DNA from: Neisseriaceae bacterium | Lineage (GTDB): Bacteria; Pseudomonadota; Gammaproteobacteria; Burkholderiales; UBA11063 | Assembly (NCBI GenBank): GCA_947499925.1 | Contig: CANMQR010000066.1 | Coordinates: 1-5,234 of the forward strand | Direction of reading: 5' to 3' | Length of the DNA: 5,234 nucleotides | In this document: positions 1 through 5,234 of the stretch, piece after piece | Numbering within the stretch: the stretch's first letter is position 1 | How the letters are laid out: every line of letters starts with the position of its first letter | Position numbers and translations under genes: made by a program | The notes under the pieces: generated by a model | The model's database searches: none | Told to the model about the DNA's origin: nothing | What the model saw: only the letters and a program-made list of their open reading frames with translations

Positions 1-363
1 ACCACTGTCAAATTAGTTAGAGCCTTATGGATAATTCCAGTTAGTCTTATTATAGCTATAATATATAGTAAAATTAATCATAGTGAACAATCTCACGGTA
101 AAACCAAAAAACCGTGGTTTATTTTTTGGTTCATCCTAGCTTCATTATCAGTTACTCTATTTCCGAGTTTACAAACCATAGGTACTCATTTAAAAGAATT
201 AGGTGAGAGTTTCTTTATGGTTGCTTTGTTCCTAATTGGCTATAATGTATCTTTTAGCAACCTAAAAGCTGTTGGATTTAAAGTCTTATTTCAAGCACTA
301 TCACTCTGGATTATTGTATCTATTTTAGTCATATTAGCACTAAAAACTGGTTTTTTAAATTAG
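1..363 (+). CDS. YeiH/UPF0324 family membrane protein, C-terminal part (5' end outside window)
   Basis: This is an open frame from the first base to a TAG at 361-363, giving the last 120 residues of a polytopic inner-membrane protein. Four hydrophobic stretches are visible, at about residues 8-22, 39-56, 68-82 and 97-114 of the fragment, with a charged loop (His, Lys, Glu) at 24-38. The opening VKLVRALWIIP, the K-K-P-W-F entry to the next helix and the later LGESFFMVALFLIGYN segment match what I recall of the C-terminal end of the UPF0324/YeiH family. Those proteins are annotated as putative sulfate exporters, but the transported substrate is not established for most members. Residues after the last helix are few, so the C-terminus looks natural. 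The family call comes from pattern recognition without alignment; another multi-pass transporter is possible. The gene ends 73 bp before ssb, and a promoter in that gap suggests it is a separate transcription unit. Confidence 0.72.
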   Translation, partial: TTVKLVRALWIIPVSLIIAIIYSKINHSEQSHGKTKKPWFIFWFILASLSVTLFPSLQTIGTHLKELGESFFMVALFLIGYNVSFSNLKAVGFKVLFQALSLWIIVSILVILALKTGFLN

Positions 364-397
364 ATGTGTAGTTATTTTATATGACCATCGCTATTAA

Positions 398-406
398 TGT
401 TAAAAT
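398..406 (+). promoter_or_regulatory. Probable extended -10 promoter for the ssb operon
   Basis: The gap after the upstream gene contains TGTTAAAAT, which is a TG dinucleotide, one spacer base and a 5-of-6 match to TATAAT (401-406). No good -35 hexamer is found at 16-18 bp; the nearest resemblance is ATGACC at 381-386, which is too close. An extended -10 promoter can work without a strong -35. The predicted start would be near 413, leaving a leader of about 24 bases that contains the ssb ribosome binding site (AAGGA, 426-430). Chance matches are common in AT-rich DNA, so this is a prediction. Confidence 0.5.
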
Positions 407-436
407 ATGGTTTAGATATTTTTTGAAGGAATTGTT

Positions 437-853
437 ATGAAAAAAATAATCATCACTGGAAATGTAGGTAGAGACCCAGAACTAAGAGCAGACCAAAGCG
501 GCAACCAATTTGCAACTTTTTCTATGGGGGTATCAGTTGGTACTAAACAAGCGCCAAAAACTGACTGGGTTGAAGTAAGCTGTAATGGTAAATTAGCTGA
601 TTTAGCAAAAAACTATATCAAAAAAGGTAGTAAACTTCTAGTCGAAGGTTTTCCATCAGCGAATGCTTATATAAATAAAGAAAACAAACCGGTAGCCTCA
701 CTTAGAGTATTTGCTAATAATGTTGAATTCTTAAGTAAACGTGACGATGAGACAGCTACTGATGATCATTCACAAAGTAATGAGCCTGTATATAGCTTAC
801 CTGAGGCAGGTAGCTCTAGTAACACCCTTACATCGGACAATATTCCGTTTTAG
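437..853 (+). CDS. ssb: Single-stranded DNA-binding protein (short, divergent)
   Basis: SSB coats single-stranded DNA during replication, recombination and repair, and recruits partner proteins through its C-terminal tip. The protein has 138 residues, shorter than E. coli SSB (about 178). An OB fold covers about residues 1-100, with the family signatures ITGNVGRDPELR (6-17), DWVEV (43-47), GKLADLA and YIKKGS near 51-65, and a closing NNVEFL strand. Residues 100-131 are a polar Ser/Asp/Glu/Asn-rich linker, and the last residues are DNIPF, a variant of the canonical acidic DDIPF tip. Only one tryptophan is present (Trp44, probably equivalent to E. coli Trp54). The position of E. coli Trp88 looks like Tyr78, and the loop carrying Trp40 is shortened. 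The start is supported by AAGGA six bases upstream. It is the first gene of a probable operon, with hemJ starting 11 bp downstream. The family call is secure. Whether this is the housekeeping SSB or an accessory copy is open. Confidence 0.93.
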   Translation: MKKIIITGNVGRDPELRADQSGNQFATFSMGVSVGTKQAPKTDWVEVSCNGKLADLAKNYIKKGSKLLVEGFPSANAYINKENKPVASLRVFANNVEFLSKRDDETATDDHSQSNEPVYSLPEAGSSSNTLTSDNIPF

Positions 854-864
854 AGAGTATTACC

Positions 865-1317
865 ATGGTTCCAAAGCTGGTAACTGAGTATCCTACATTG
901 TATGGGTATGTTAAAGCGTTTCATATTATTGCAGTTATTGCTTGGTTTGCAGGATTGTTTTATCTACCGCGCTTATTTGTATATCACTCAATGACTGATA
1001 ATAAAATCAGTCAAAACCAGTTTAAAATTATGGAACACAAATTATACTGGTATATTATGACTCCAGCAGCTATTATTTCCATAATACTAGGAGAAATCTT
1101 GGCACACGGATTTGGGTTTAGCGGCTTATGGCTTCATTTTAAAGTTATTCTAGTTGGTACTTTGGTGTTATATCACATCTACTGCTTCAAACTTATGGAT
1201 GATTTTGCCAAAGACTGTAATACCAAAACCCATAAATGGTTTCGAATGTTTAACGAGTATCCAACAATTATTTTAATTCTATGTGTTATTTTGGTTGTAG
1301 TTAAGCCGCAATTTTAG
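865..1317 (+). CDS. hemJ: Protoporphyrinogen IX oxidase, HemJ type
   Basis: HemJ catalyses the six-electron oxidation of protoporphyrinogen IX to protoporphyrin IX, the penultimate step of heme synthesis, at the cytoplasmic membrane. It replaces HemG or HemY in many proteobacteria. The 150-residue length is typical. Family hallmarks are KAFHIIAVIAWFAGLFYLPR (17-36), containing the conserved His20 of the first helix and Arg36, followed by VYH. Near the end come R-x-F-N-E-x-P (127-133) and a final helix ending in VVVKPQF. About four membrane helices can be seen, at roughly 16-34, 62-82, 87-108 and 132-147. The N-terminus is a little longer than usual before the first helix, but there is no later in-frame ATG that would keep His20. 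The ribosome site is weak (GAGAG, 853-857) and overlaps the ssb stop codon, so translation may be coupled to ssb. No other heme genes are in view. Confidence 0.9.
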   Translation: MVPKLVTEYPTLYGYVKAFHIIAVIAWFAGLFYLPRLFVYHSMTDNKISQNQFKIMEHKLYWYIMTPAAIISIILGEILAHGFGFSGLWLHFKVILVGTLVLYHIYCFKLMDDFAKDCNTKTHKWFRMFNEYPTIILILCVILVVVKPQF

Positions 1318-1340
1318 ATACTAAAAAAGGAGTTCTGAAG

Positions 1341-2768
1341 ATGACAAATTTGGTAGACGTATTAGTCGTAGGCGCTGGTCCTGTTGGACTTAATTTAGCT
1401 CTTGCCCTAAATAAATCTGGTGTTCAATGTCGTATTATCGATAGCAAAGCCGAACCATCCAAAACATCTAATGCAATTGGGGTAAATGCCAGAACTCTCG
1501 AAATTTGGAAGTCTATGGGTTTTGTAGATACCGCTATCGCACACGGTTTAAAATTAAACCAAGTCAAATTATTTAGTGGTAGTAAATTATTAAATCATGC
1601 CGAATTTGATTCAGTTGAGAGCGAATTTAATTTTATGCTCTCCTTACCTCAAGCCCAGACTGAGAAGCTACTAATTGATGAACTTGTCAAATATAATACT
1701 CATGTTGAGTGGAATACTAAGCTAACAGACCTTAAGGACACTAACGAATCAGTAAATATCACCCTAAACTCAGATTCTAAAGAATCTCATATAACCGCTA
1801 AATGGGTTGTTGGCTGTGATGGCTACCATAGTAAAGTCCGTGAATTAGCTGGATTTACACAAGAATGTCATGACCTAACACAACATTTCATAATGATGGA
1901 TGCCAAACTAAGTGGCAATATCAGTAGAAGTGATGTAAGTATCGTATTTAACGGTGCTGGAGTTATGGTATTTATACCTATGAAAGACAATGTACGCGTG
2001 ATGGCTGAGATTAGCAATGACCCCAAATTCAAAGATCTAAAAAGTGGCAATCTAGATATTTTCACCAAGATACTAAATGAACGCCATCCTGGTGTAGTTA
2101 TTGATTCTGTTGATTGGTTAAGCGATTTTAGTATTCATGAATGTTTAGCTTCAAACTTTAGAAATGGTCATGTATTTCTAGCAGGAGACTCAGCGCATAG
2201 CCACTCACCCGCAGGAGCTCAAGGTATGAACACCGGTATCCAAGATAGTTGGAATCTAGCATGGAAACTTGCTCATGTCATAAAAAACGAAGCAACCGAC
2301 AGTCTACTTGACACCTACAACACCGAACGCCGCGGTATCGCTAATGACGTTATCAAACGTTCAGGCGGCATAACTAAAGTTGCTACAACCAATAACAAAT
2401 TCATCCAATTACTTCGGAATCTTGGGGTTGGGGGAATATTGAGTATTGATTTAATAAGAAACAAAATCGTCAATAGCTTACAACAAACTGATATTTGTTA
2501 CGAAAATAGTCTTTTGATAAATACCGACCAAGTTTTATACCAAAATCAAACCAAATTCCAAAATATTGGCTCCAAGTGGTTTTTACTTACTAAAGATGAA
2601 ATACCCAATCCTGATTTGCCAGATTTTATTGAAATAGTACGTAATCCAGTATACTGGAGCGATCAGCCTTTATGTCTTATTCGTCCTGATGGATATATTG
2701 CTATGTATGCCGACTCATTATTTGAGATTTCGGGATATTTGGTAGAAAATGGAATTAACCCTGCTTAA
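1341..2768 (+). CDS. FAD-dependent aromatic hydroxylase (class A flavoprotein monooxygenase)
   Basis: Enzymes of this family (FAD_binding_3, PHBH/PheA/MhpA-like) use NAD(P)H and O2 to hydroxylate aromatic or polycyclic substrates in the cytosol. All three fingerprints are present. The N-terminal dinucleotide fold has GAGPVG (11-16), with Asp34 ending the second strand. The DG motif is GCDGYHSKVR (158-167). The FAD ribityl motif is AGDSAHSHSPAGAQGMNTG (281-299), followed by QDSWNLAWKL. The last ~90 residues, including a LIRPDGYIAMY segment, resemble the thioredoxin-like C-terminal domain of phenol hydroxylase and MhpA relatives. This argues against the shorter ubiquinone hydroxylases (UbiH/UbiF), which lack it. 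At 475 residues it is at the short end for the three-domain group. AAGGAG eight bases upstream fixes the start. It sits 23 bp after hemJ and 17 bp before a thioesterase. The substrate cannot be read from the sequence. Confidence 0.88.
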   Translation: MTNLVDVLVVGAGPVGLNLALALNKSGVQCRIIDSKAEPSKTSNAIGVNARTLEIWKSMGFVDTAIAHGLKLNQVKLFSGSKLLNHAEFDSVESEFNFMLSLPQAQTEKLLIDELVKYNTHVEWNTKLTDLKDTNESVNITLNSDSKESHITAKWVVGCDGYHSKVRELAGFTQECHDLTQHFIMMDAKLSGNISRSDVSIVFNGAGVMVFIPMKDNVRVMAEISNDPKFKDLKSGNLDIFTKILNERHPGVVIDSVDWLSDFSIHECLASNFRNGHVFLAGDSAHSHSPAGAQGMNTGIQDSWNLAWKLAHVIKNEATDSLLDTYNTERRGIANDVIKRSGGITKVATTNNKFIQLLRNLGVGGILSIDLIRNKIVNSLQQTDICYENSLLINTDQVLYQNQTKFQNIGSKWFLLTKDEIPNPDLPDFIEIVRNPVYWSDQPLCLIRPDGYIAMYADSLFEISGYLVENGINPA

Positions 2769-2785
2769 CTAAGGAAACTTACCCA

Positions 2786-3220
2786 ATGATTTTTAAAAAA
2801 ACTATAGAAGTGCGCTGGTCAGATATTGATGCTAATGGACACGTAACCCATACAGCTTATGGTACTTTTGCAACCCATACTCGAGTTGCATGGATGGCGT
2901 CTGTTGATTGTAATATGACAAAGCTACTTGAGCTTGGATTTGCTGCAGTATTATTAAAAGAACAAACCGAATATTTCAGAGAGATATTTTTAGGTGAGGA
3001 AGTCTCAATTGAACTATATTTTGCTGGTTCAACAAAAGATAATTCGCGCTGGAAATTTGTACATAAAATATATAGTGCGAATGGTAAACTTAGTGCTATA
3101 AATACCGTGTATGGTGCTTGGATAGATACTAGTATCAGAAGAATTGCGCCACCACCACAATATCTCCTAGATCGTATACAAGACTTGGCAATGACTGATG
3201 ACTTCGAGCACATAGCCTAG
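2786..3220 (+). CDS. Acyl-CoA thioesterase, 4-hydroxybenzoyl-CoA thioesterase (hotdog) family
   Basis: This predicted small cytosolic hotdog-fold thioesterase would hydrolyse an acyl- or aroyl-CoA to the free acid and CoA. It has 144 residues, a normal length. The N-terminal VRWSDIDANGHV (9-20) is the family active-site motif, with Asp15 the likely catalytic acid/base followed by the N-G-H turn. The usual Asn-Asn after GHV is replaced here by Thr-His (21-22). Further family-like segments are the EYFREIFLGEEV stretch near 62-73 and the YGAWIDTSIRRI strand before the C-terminal helix. AAGGA ten bases upstream supports the start, 17 bp after the hydroxylase stop, so the two are probably co-transcribed. 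Pairing with an aromatic hydroxylase fits an aromatic or long-chain acid as product, but that is inference. The gene ends exactly against the stop of the convergent transporter gene. Confidence 0.83.
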   Translation: MIFKKTIEVRWSDIDANGHVTHTAYGTFATHTRVAWMASVDCNMTKLLELGFAAVLLKEQTEYFREIFLGEEVSIELYFAGSTKDNSRWKFVHKIYSANGKLSAINTVYGAWIDTSIRRIAPPPQYLLDRIQDLAMTDDFEHIA

Positions 3221-3226
3221 CTACTT
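3215..3226. other. Convergent junction: stop codons abut with no intergenic base
   Basis: The thioesterase gene ends with TAG at 3218-3220. The transporter gene on the other strand ends with its TAG at 3223-3221. There is no spacer between them. I looked about 40 bases into each coding region and found only a 4-bp stem (GCCT 3228-3231 with AGGC 3238-3241) and no following T-run on either strand. No intrinsic terminator is therefore evident, and each transcript must end within the opposite gene or by Rho. Confidence 0.8.
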
Positions 3227-4222
3227 AGCCTCGCAATAGGCCATTTCAGGGTTATGATTAAATTCATACTGTAGAGTCACATGAGATATTTTATGCTTAG
3301 TTTTTAGCATGGTCTGACATGCTAATAAAGTATCTTGCCAATTTAGGGGGTTATTTGCAATAATATGCGCCGATAATGAGGTGATATTTGCTGATAAATA
3401 CCAAATATGTAAATCATGTACCCCAACAACTCCTTCTACTAGCTCCAAATCACGTCCAACTTCTTCATAATTTACATAATCAGGTACCCCAGCCATTAGT
3501 ACTATTGCTGATTTTTTAATTAATTTATAATTAGACACAATAAGTATAAATACTACTATTAGCGATAATATTGGGTCTACTATACTATATCCAGTATAGA
3601 TGATAATAACCCCAGCTATAATAGCAACAACTGATGCTAATAAATCTCCCAAGGTATGAATAAGCGCAGCTTTGGTATTTAATGATTCCGAGCTTTTAGC
3701 TAGAGCAAAAGCAATTATAGCATTTACCAGAAATCCAATACCAGCAATAATAAATACCCCCTCACCATGAACTGTAGTAGGTATAAAAAACCGTTGAACA
3801 ACTTCAAACAATAACCCTAAAGTCAGCACCATAGTAAAAATACAATTAACTAAAGCCCCCAGAGCTTCAGCTTTACCGTACCCAAAAGTAAGATTGGTAG
3901 TTGCAGGACGTTTACTAATTATGTTTGCAATAAAGGCAATTAATAACCCAGCAGCATCAGTTAACATATGTATGGCATCAGATTGTAGTGTTATTGAATG
4001 AGTAAAATAACCACCAACACCTTCAACTAGCGCAAAGCCAAAAGTAACAAACAAACAAAATGCTAAAACTTTGGAGTTAGCATCACGTCCATGCATATGA
4101 TCATGACCATGATGATGGTGATGCTGTTTCGCATCAATATTACTATGATTGTCATCATCATGTGAATGCCCATCTTGGTTATCACTATGGCTTAAGTAAT
4201 TACTATATTTTTCTTGTGGCAT
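3221..4222 (-). CDS. Cation diffusion facilitator, probable Zn2+ exporter with His-rich N-terminus
   Basis: CDF transporters export divalent metal, usually Zn2+, from the cytoplasm in exchange for protons and work as membrane dimers. The 333-residue protein has six membrane helices between about residues 50 and 235 and a cytoplasmic C-terminal domain from about 240. The transport-site motifs are H85-x3-D89 (HMLTD, helix 2) and H189-x3-D193 (HTLGD, helix 5), the His/Asp arrangement linked to zinc or cadmium selectivity. FGYGKAEALGAL (113-124) and the Asp216-Pro217 pair are also typical. The first 46 residues carry 12 histidines, including five in a row at 34-38, a likely metal-binding extension. 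The C-terminal domain keeps the VHDLHIW segment. This is closest to the CzcD/ZitB type by pattern. The start lies two bases after the fdx stop, with AAAGAG inside the end of fdx as ribosome site, so the pair is probably translationally coupled. Confidence 0.92.
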   Translation of the reverse strand: MPQEKYSNYLSHSDNQDGHSHDDDNHSNIDAKQHHHHHGHDHMHGRDANSKVLAFCLFVTFGFALVEGVGGYFTHSITLQSDAIHMLTDAAGLLIAFIANIISKRPATTNLTFGYGKAEALGALVNCIFTMVLTLGLLFEVVQRFFIPTTVHGEGVFIIAGIGFLVNAIIAFALAKSSESLNTKAALIHTLGDLLASVVAIIAGVIIIYTGYSIVDPILSLIVVFILIVSNYKLIKKSAIVLMAGVPDYVNYEEVGRDLELVEGVVGVHDLHIWYLSANITSLSAHIIANNPLNWQDTLLACQTMLKTKHKISHVTLQYEFNHNPEMAYCEAK

Positions 4223-4224
4223 AA

Positions 4225-4560
4225 TTAATTCTCTTTAGCATGATTAATAGTATATTTTGGTAGTTCAACAACCAAATCCTCACTACCAACTTTGGCTTGA
4301 CAAGATAGTCTAGACAATGATGTTAACCCCCAAGCTCGATCAAGTAAATCTTCTTCTAATTCGTCAATTTCATTCAAAGAATTAAATCCATTACGAACTA
4401 TTATATGGCATGTAGTACAAGCACATGCCATATCACAAGCATGCTCAATCTCAACATCGTGAGATAACAATTGTTTACAAATATTTTCGCCAACATTTCC
4501 CTCAAATTCTAAACCATTAGGACAAAGTTCTGCATGCGGAAGTACAGTTATTTTGGGCAT
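4225..4560 (-). CDS. fdx: ISC-type [2Fe-2S] ferredoxin
   Basis: This soluble electron carrier supports Fe-S cluster assembly by the ISC machinery. It has 111 residues, as in E. coli Fdx. The ligand pattern C42-x5-C48-x2-C51 plus Cys87 matches the E. coli positions exactly, and the extra conserved Cys46 is also present. The loop reads EHACDMACACTTCH. After an acidic stretch rich in Glu/Asp (64-71), the signature DRAWGLTSLSRLSCQAKV (74-91) and the ending VVELPKYTINHAKEN are diagnostic of the ISC type rather than plant or putidaredoxin types. The start is supported by GGAG (4569-4566) about five bases upstream. In most proteobacteria fdx lies at the end of the isc-hsc operon. Here it stands between nadB and a metal exporter with no other isc gene in view. 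Confidence 0.95.
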   Translation of the reverse strand: MPKITVLPHAELCPNGLEFEGNVGENICKQLLSHDVEIEHACDMACACTTCHIIVRNGFNSLNEIDELEEDLLDRAWGLTSLSRLSCQAKVGSEDLVVELPKYTINHAKEN

Positions 4561-4565
4561 TTTTA

Positions 4566-4570
4566 CTCCA
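4566..4570 (-). promoter_or_regulatory. Ribosome binding site of fdx
   Basis: TGGAG on the - strand ends five bases before the fdx ATG and fixes that start. The upstream ATG that overlaps this site (4571-4569) opens only a three-codon frame ending in TAA, so it is not a competing start for the protein. Confidence 0.7.
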
Positions 4571-4589
4571 TAAATTTAATTTTAATAAT

Positions 4590-4598
4590 ATTATATCA
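4590..4598 (-). promoter_or_regulatory. Probable extended -10 promoter for fdx and the CDF gene
   Basis: On the - strand the nadB stop codon TGA (4598-4596) runs directly into TATAAT (4595-4590). The result is TGATATAAT, a full extended -10 consensus. With a 17-bp spacer the -35 position (4618-4613) reads AAGACA, matching TTGACA at four of six bases and lying inside the nadB coding sequence. The predicted start would be near 4582, giving a leader of roughly 22 bases with the fdx ribosome site in it. The surrounding 35-bp gap is almost pure A/T, so a chance match is possible, but both elements and the spacing agree. Confidence 0.55.
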
Positions 4599-5234
4599 TA
4601 TTTGTAAGATCGTGTCTTTAGCAATAGTATCAGTATTTGGATAATCTTTACTAAAGTGTAAGCCGCGACTTTCATGACGAGATATCGCACTTTTGACTAT
4701 TAATTCAGCATTTAAAAGCAAATTTCTAAGCTCGATTAAGTCCGCTGAAAGTTTAAAATTTGAATAATATTCATGAATCTCAGCTTGCAACATATTTATG
4801 CGATGCATAGCACGTTCTAGACGTTTATTCGTTCTAACAATACCTACATAATCCCACATAGCACGGCGTAATTCATCCCAATTATGCGATATAATAATCT
4901 GTTCATCATTATCAGTCACTTGAGAGGCATCCCATTCGGGAATAATTACTGAATCTACTGATAGATTGAGAATTGAGTTAGCTGCTTTTTCACCGATTAC
5001 CAAACACTCAAGTAGTGAATTACTTGCTAAGCGATTAGCGCCATGAAGTCCAGTACACGCACATTCGCCAATAGCGTATAAACCCTTAATATCAGTTTCA
5101 CCAGCAAGATTAGTTACAATACCACCACAAGTATAATGCGCAGCAGGAACTACTGGTATAGGGTCACTAGTAATATCTATCCCAAGCCCTTTACAAGTTT
5201 GATAAATATTTGGGAAATGTTCTTTTATAAATGA
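4596..5234 (-). CDS. nadB: L-aspartate oxidase, C-terminal part (N-terminus outside window)
   Basis: NadB is a cytosolic FAD enzyme that oxidises L-aspartate to iminoaspartate, which NadA condenses with dihydroxyacetone phosphate to quinolinate in de novo NAD synthesis. The frame is open to the right edge, and 212 residues are visible of about 540 usual. Diagnostic motifs are [13 protein letters not shown] near the edge, with the active-site His (codon 5138-5136), and [18 protein letters not shown] followed by LASNSLLEC. The latter carries the conserved substrate-binding Arg and the FAD-contact loop. Further on come [14 protein letters not shown], the Arg/Glu-rich helical domain and [12 protein letters not shown], which separate NadB and SdhA-like relatives in favour of NadB. 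A TTG codon at 5003-5001 is internal and not a start. The gene ends 35 bp before fdx. No nadA or nadC is in view. Confidence 0.96.
   Translation of the reverse strand, partial: SFIKEHFPNIYQTCKGLGIDITSDPIPVVPAAHYTCGGIVTNLAGETDIKGLYAIGECACTGLHGANRLASNSLLECLVIGEKAANSILNLSVDSVIIPEWDASQVTDNDEQIIISHNWDELRRAMWDYVGIVRTNKRLERAMHRINMLQAEIHEYYSNFKLSADLIELRNLLLNAELIVKSAISRHESRGLHFSKDYPNTDTIAKDTILQI

Noticed and set aside
342..355. AAAAAC-TG-GTTTTT inverted repeat near the end of the YeiH-like gene, as a terminator
   Set aside because: The two-base loop is too small, the stem is almost all A-T, and it lies inside the coding sequence before the stop codon with no proper T-run after a GC stem.
1868..2068. 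Open frame of 66 codons on the - strand
   Set aside because: It lies wholly inside the hydroxylase gene, which has clear FAD motifs in its own frame. The antisense product has no recognisable domain.
2857..3213. Open frame of 118 codons on the - strand
   Set aside because: It overlaps the thioesterase gene almost completely. The thioesterase has its active-site motif and a ribosome site; the antisense frame has neither.
3580..3599. CTATAC/GTATAG inverted repeat, as an operator
   Set aside because: It is a short 6-bp AT-rich stem inside the transporter coding sequence, far from any start, and is expected by chance.
4082..4140. Repeated CATGATGATG-like triplets as a DNA repeat or phase-variable tract
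   Set aside because: They simply encode the histidine-rich tail of the transporter. The units are irregular and short, and no long pure repeat is present.
4596..5003. A separate 135-residue gene starting at TTG (5003)
   Set aside because: The same frame is open to the window edge, and the residues upstream contain NadB motifs (HYTCGG, GLHGANR). This is the tail of one nadB gene.

Overview
The window is AT-rich, single-copy bacterial chromosome with tightly packed genes. Seven complete genes and two edge-truncated genes fill almost all of it, and I see no mobile element, CRISPR array, tRNA or rRNA. The most telling protein is the [2Fe-2S] ferredoxin, whose cysteines fall at the same numbers (42, 48, 51, 87) as in E. 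coli Fdx and whose C-terminus is very close to the proteobacterial ISC type. Together with an E. coli-like L-aspartate oxidase this points to a low-GC gamma- or betaproteobacterium. The genus cannot be fixed from this sequence alone.

The left half is read on the + strand. It opens with the 3' end of a YeiH/UPF0324 family membrane protein (1-363). A 73-bp gap with a good extended -10 promoter follows. Then come four closely spaced genes that probably form one transcription unit: a single-stranded DNA-binding protein (437-853), a HemJ-type protoporphyrinogen oxidase (865-1317), a class A FAD-dependent aromatic hydroxylase (1341-2768) and a hotdog-fold acyl-CoA thioesterase (2786-3220). The gaps between them are 11, 23 and 17 bp.

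The right half is read on the - strand, so the order of transcription is right to left. It holds the C-terminal 212 residues of L-aspartate oxidase NadB (5234-4596), the ISC-type ferredoxin (4560-4225) and a zinc-type cation diffusion facilitator with a histidine-rich N-terminus (4222-3221). A consensus extended -10 element lies directly behind the nadB stop codon, so fdx and the transporter may be transcribed separately from nadB. The two halves converge with their stop codons directly abutting at 3220/3221, with no intergenic base and no visible intrinsic terminator.

Functionally the set is a mixture: DNA maintenance (ssb), heme synthesis (hemJ), a hydroxylase/thioesterase pair of unknown substrate, NAD synthesis (nadB), Fe-S assembly or electron transfer (fdx) and metal efflux. 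No undescribed defence or mobile system is evident. The points most worth a second look are the ssb-hemJ-hydroxylase-thioesterase cluster, the divergent short SSB and the stand-alone ISC ferredoxin with its own apparent promoter.
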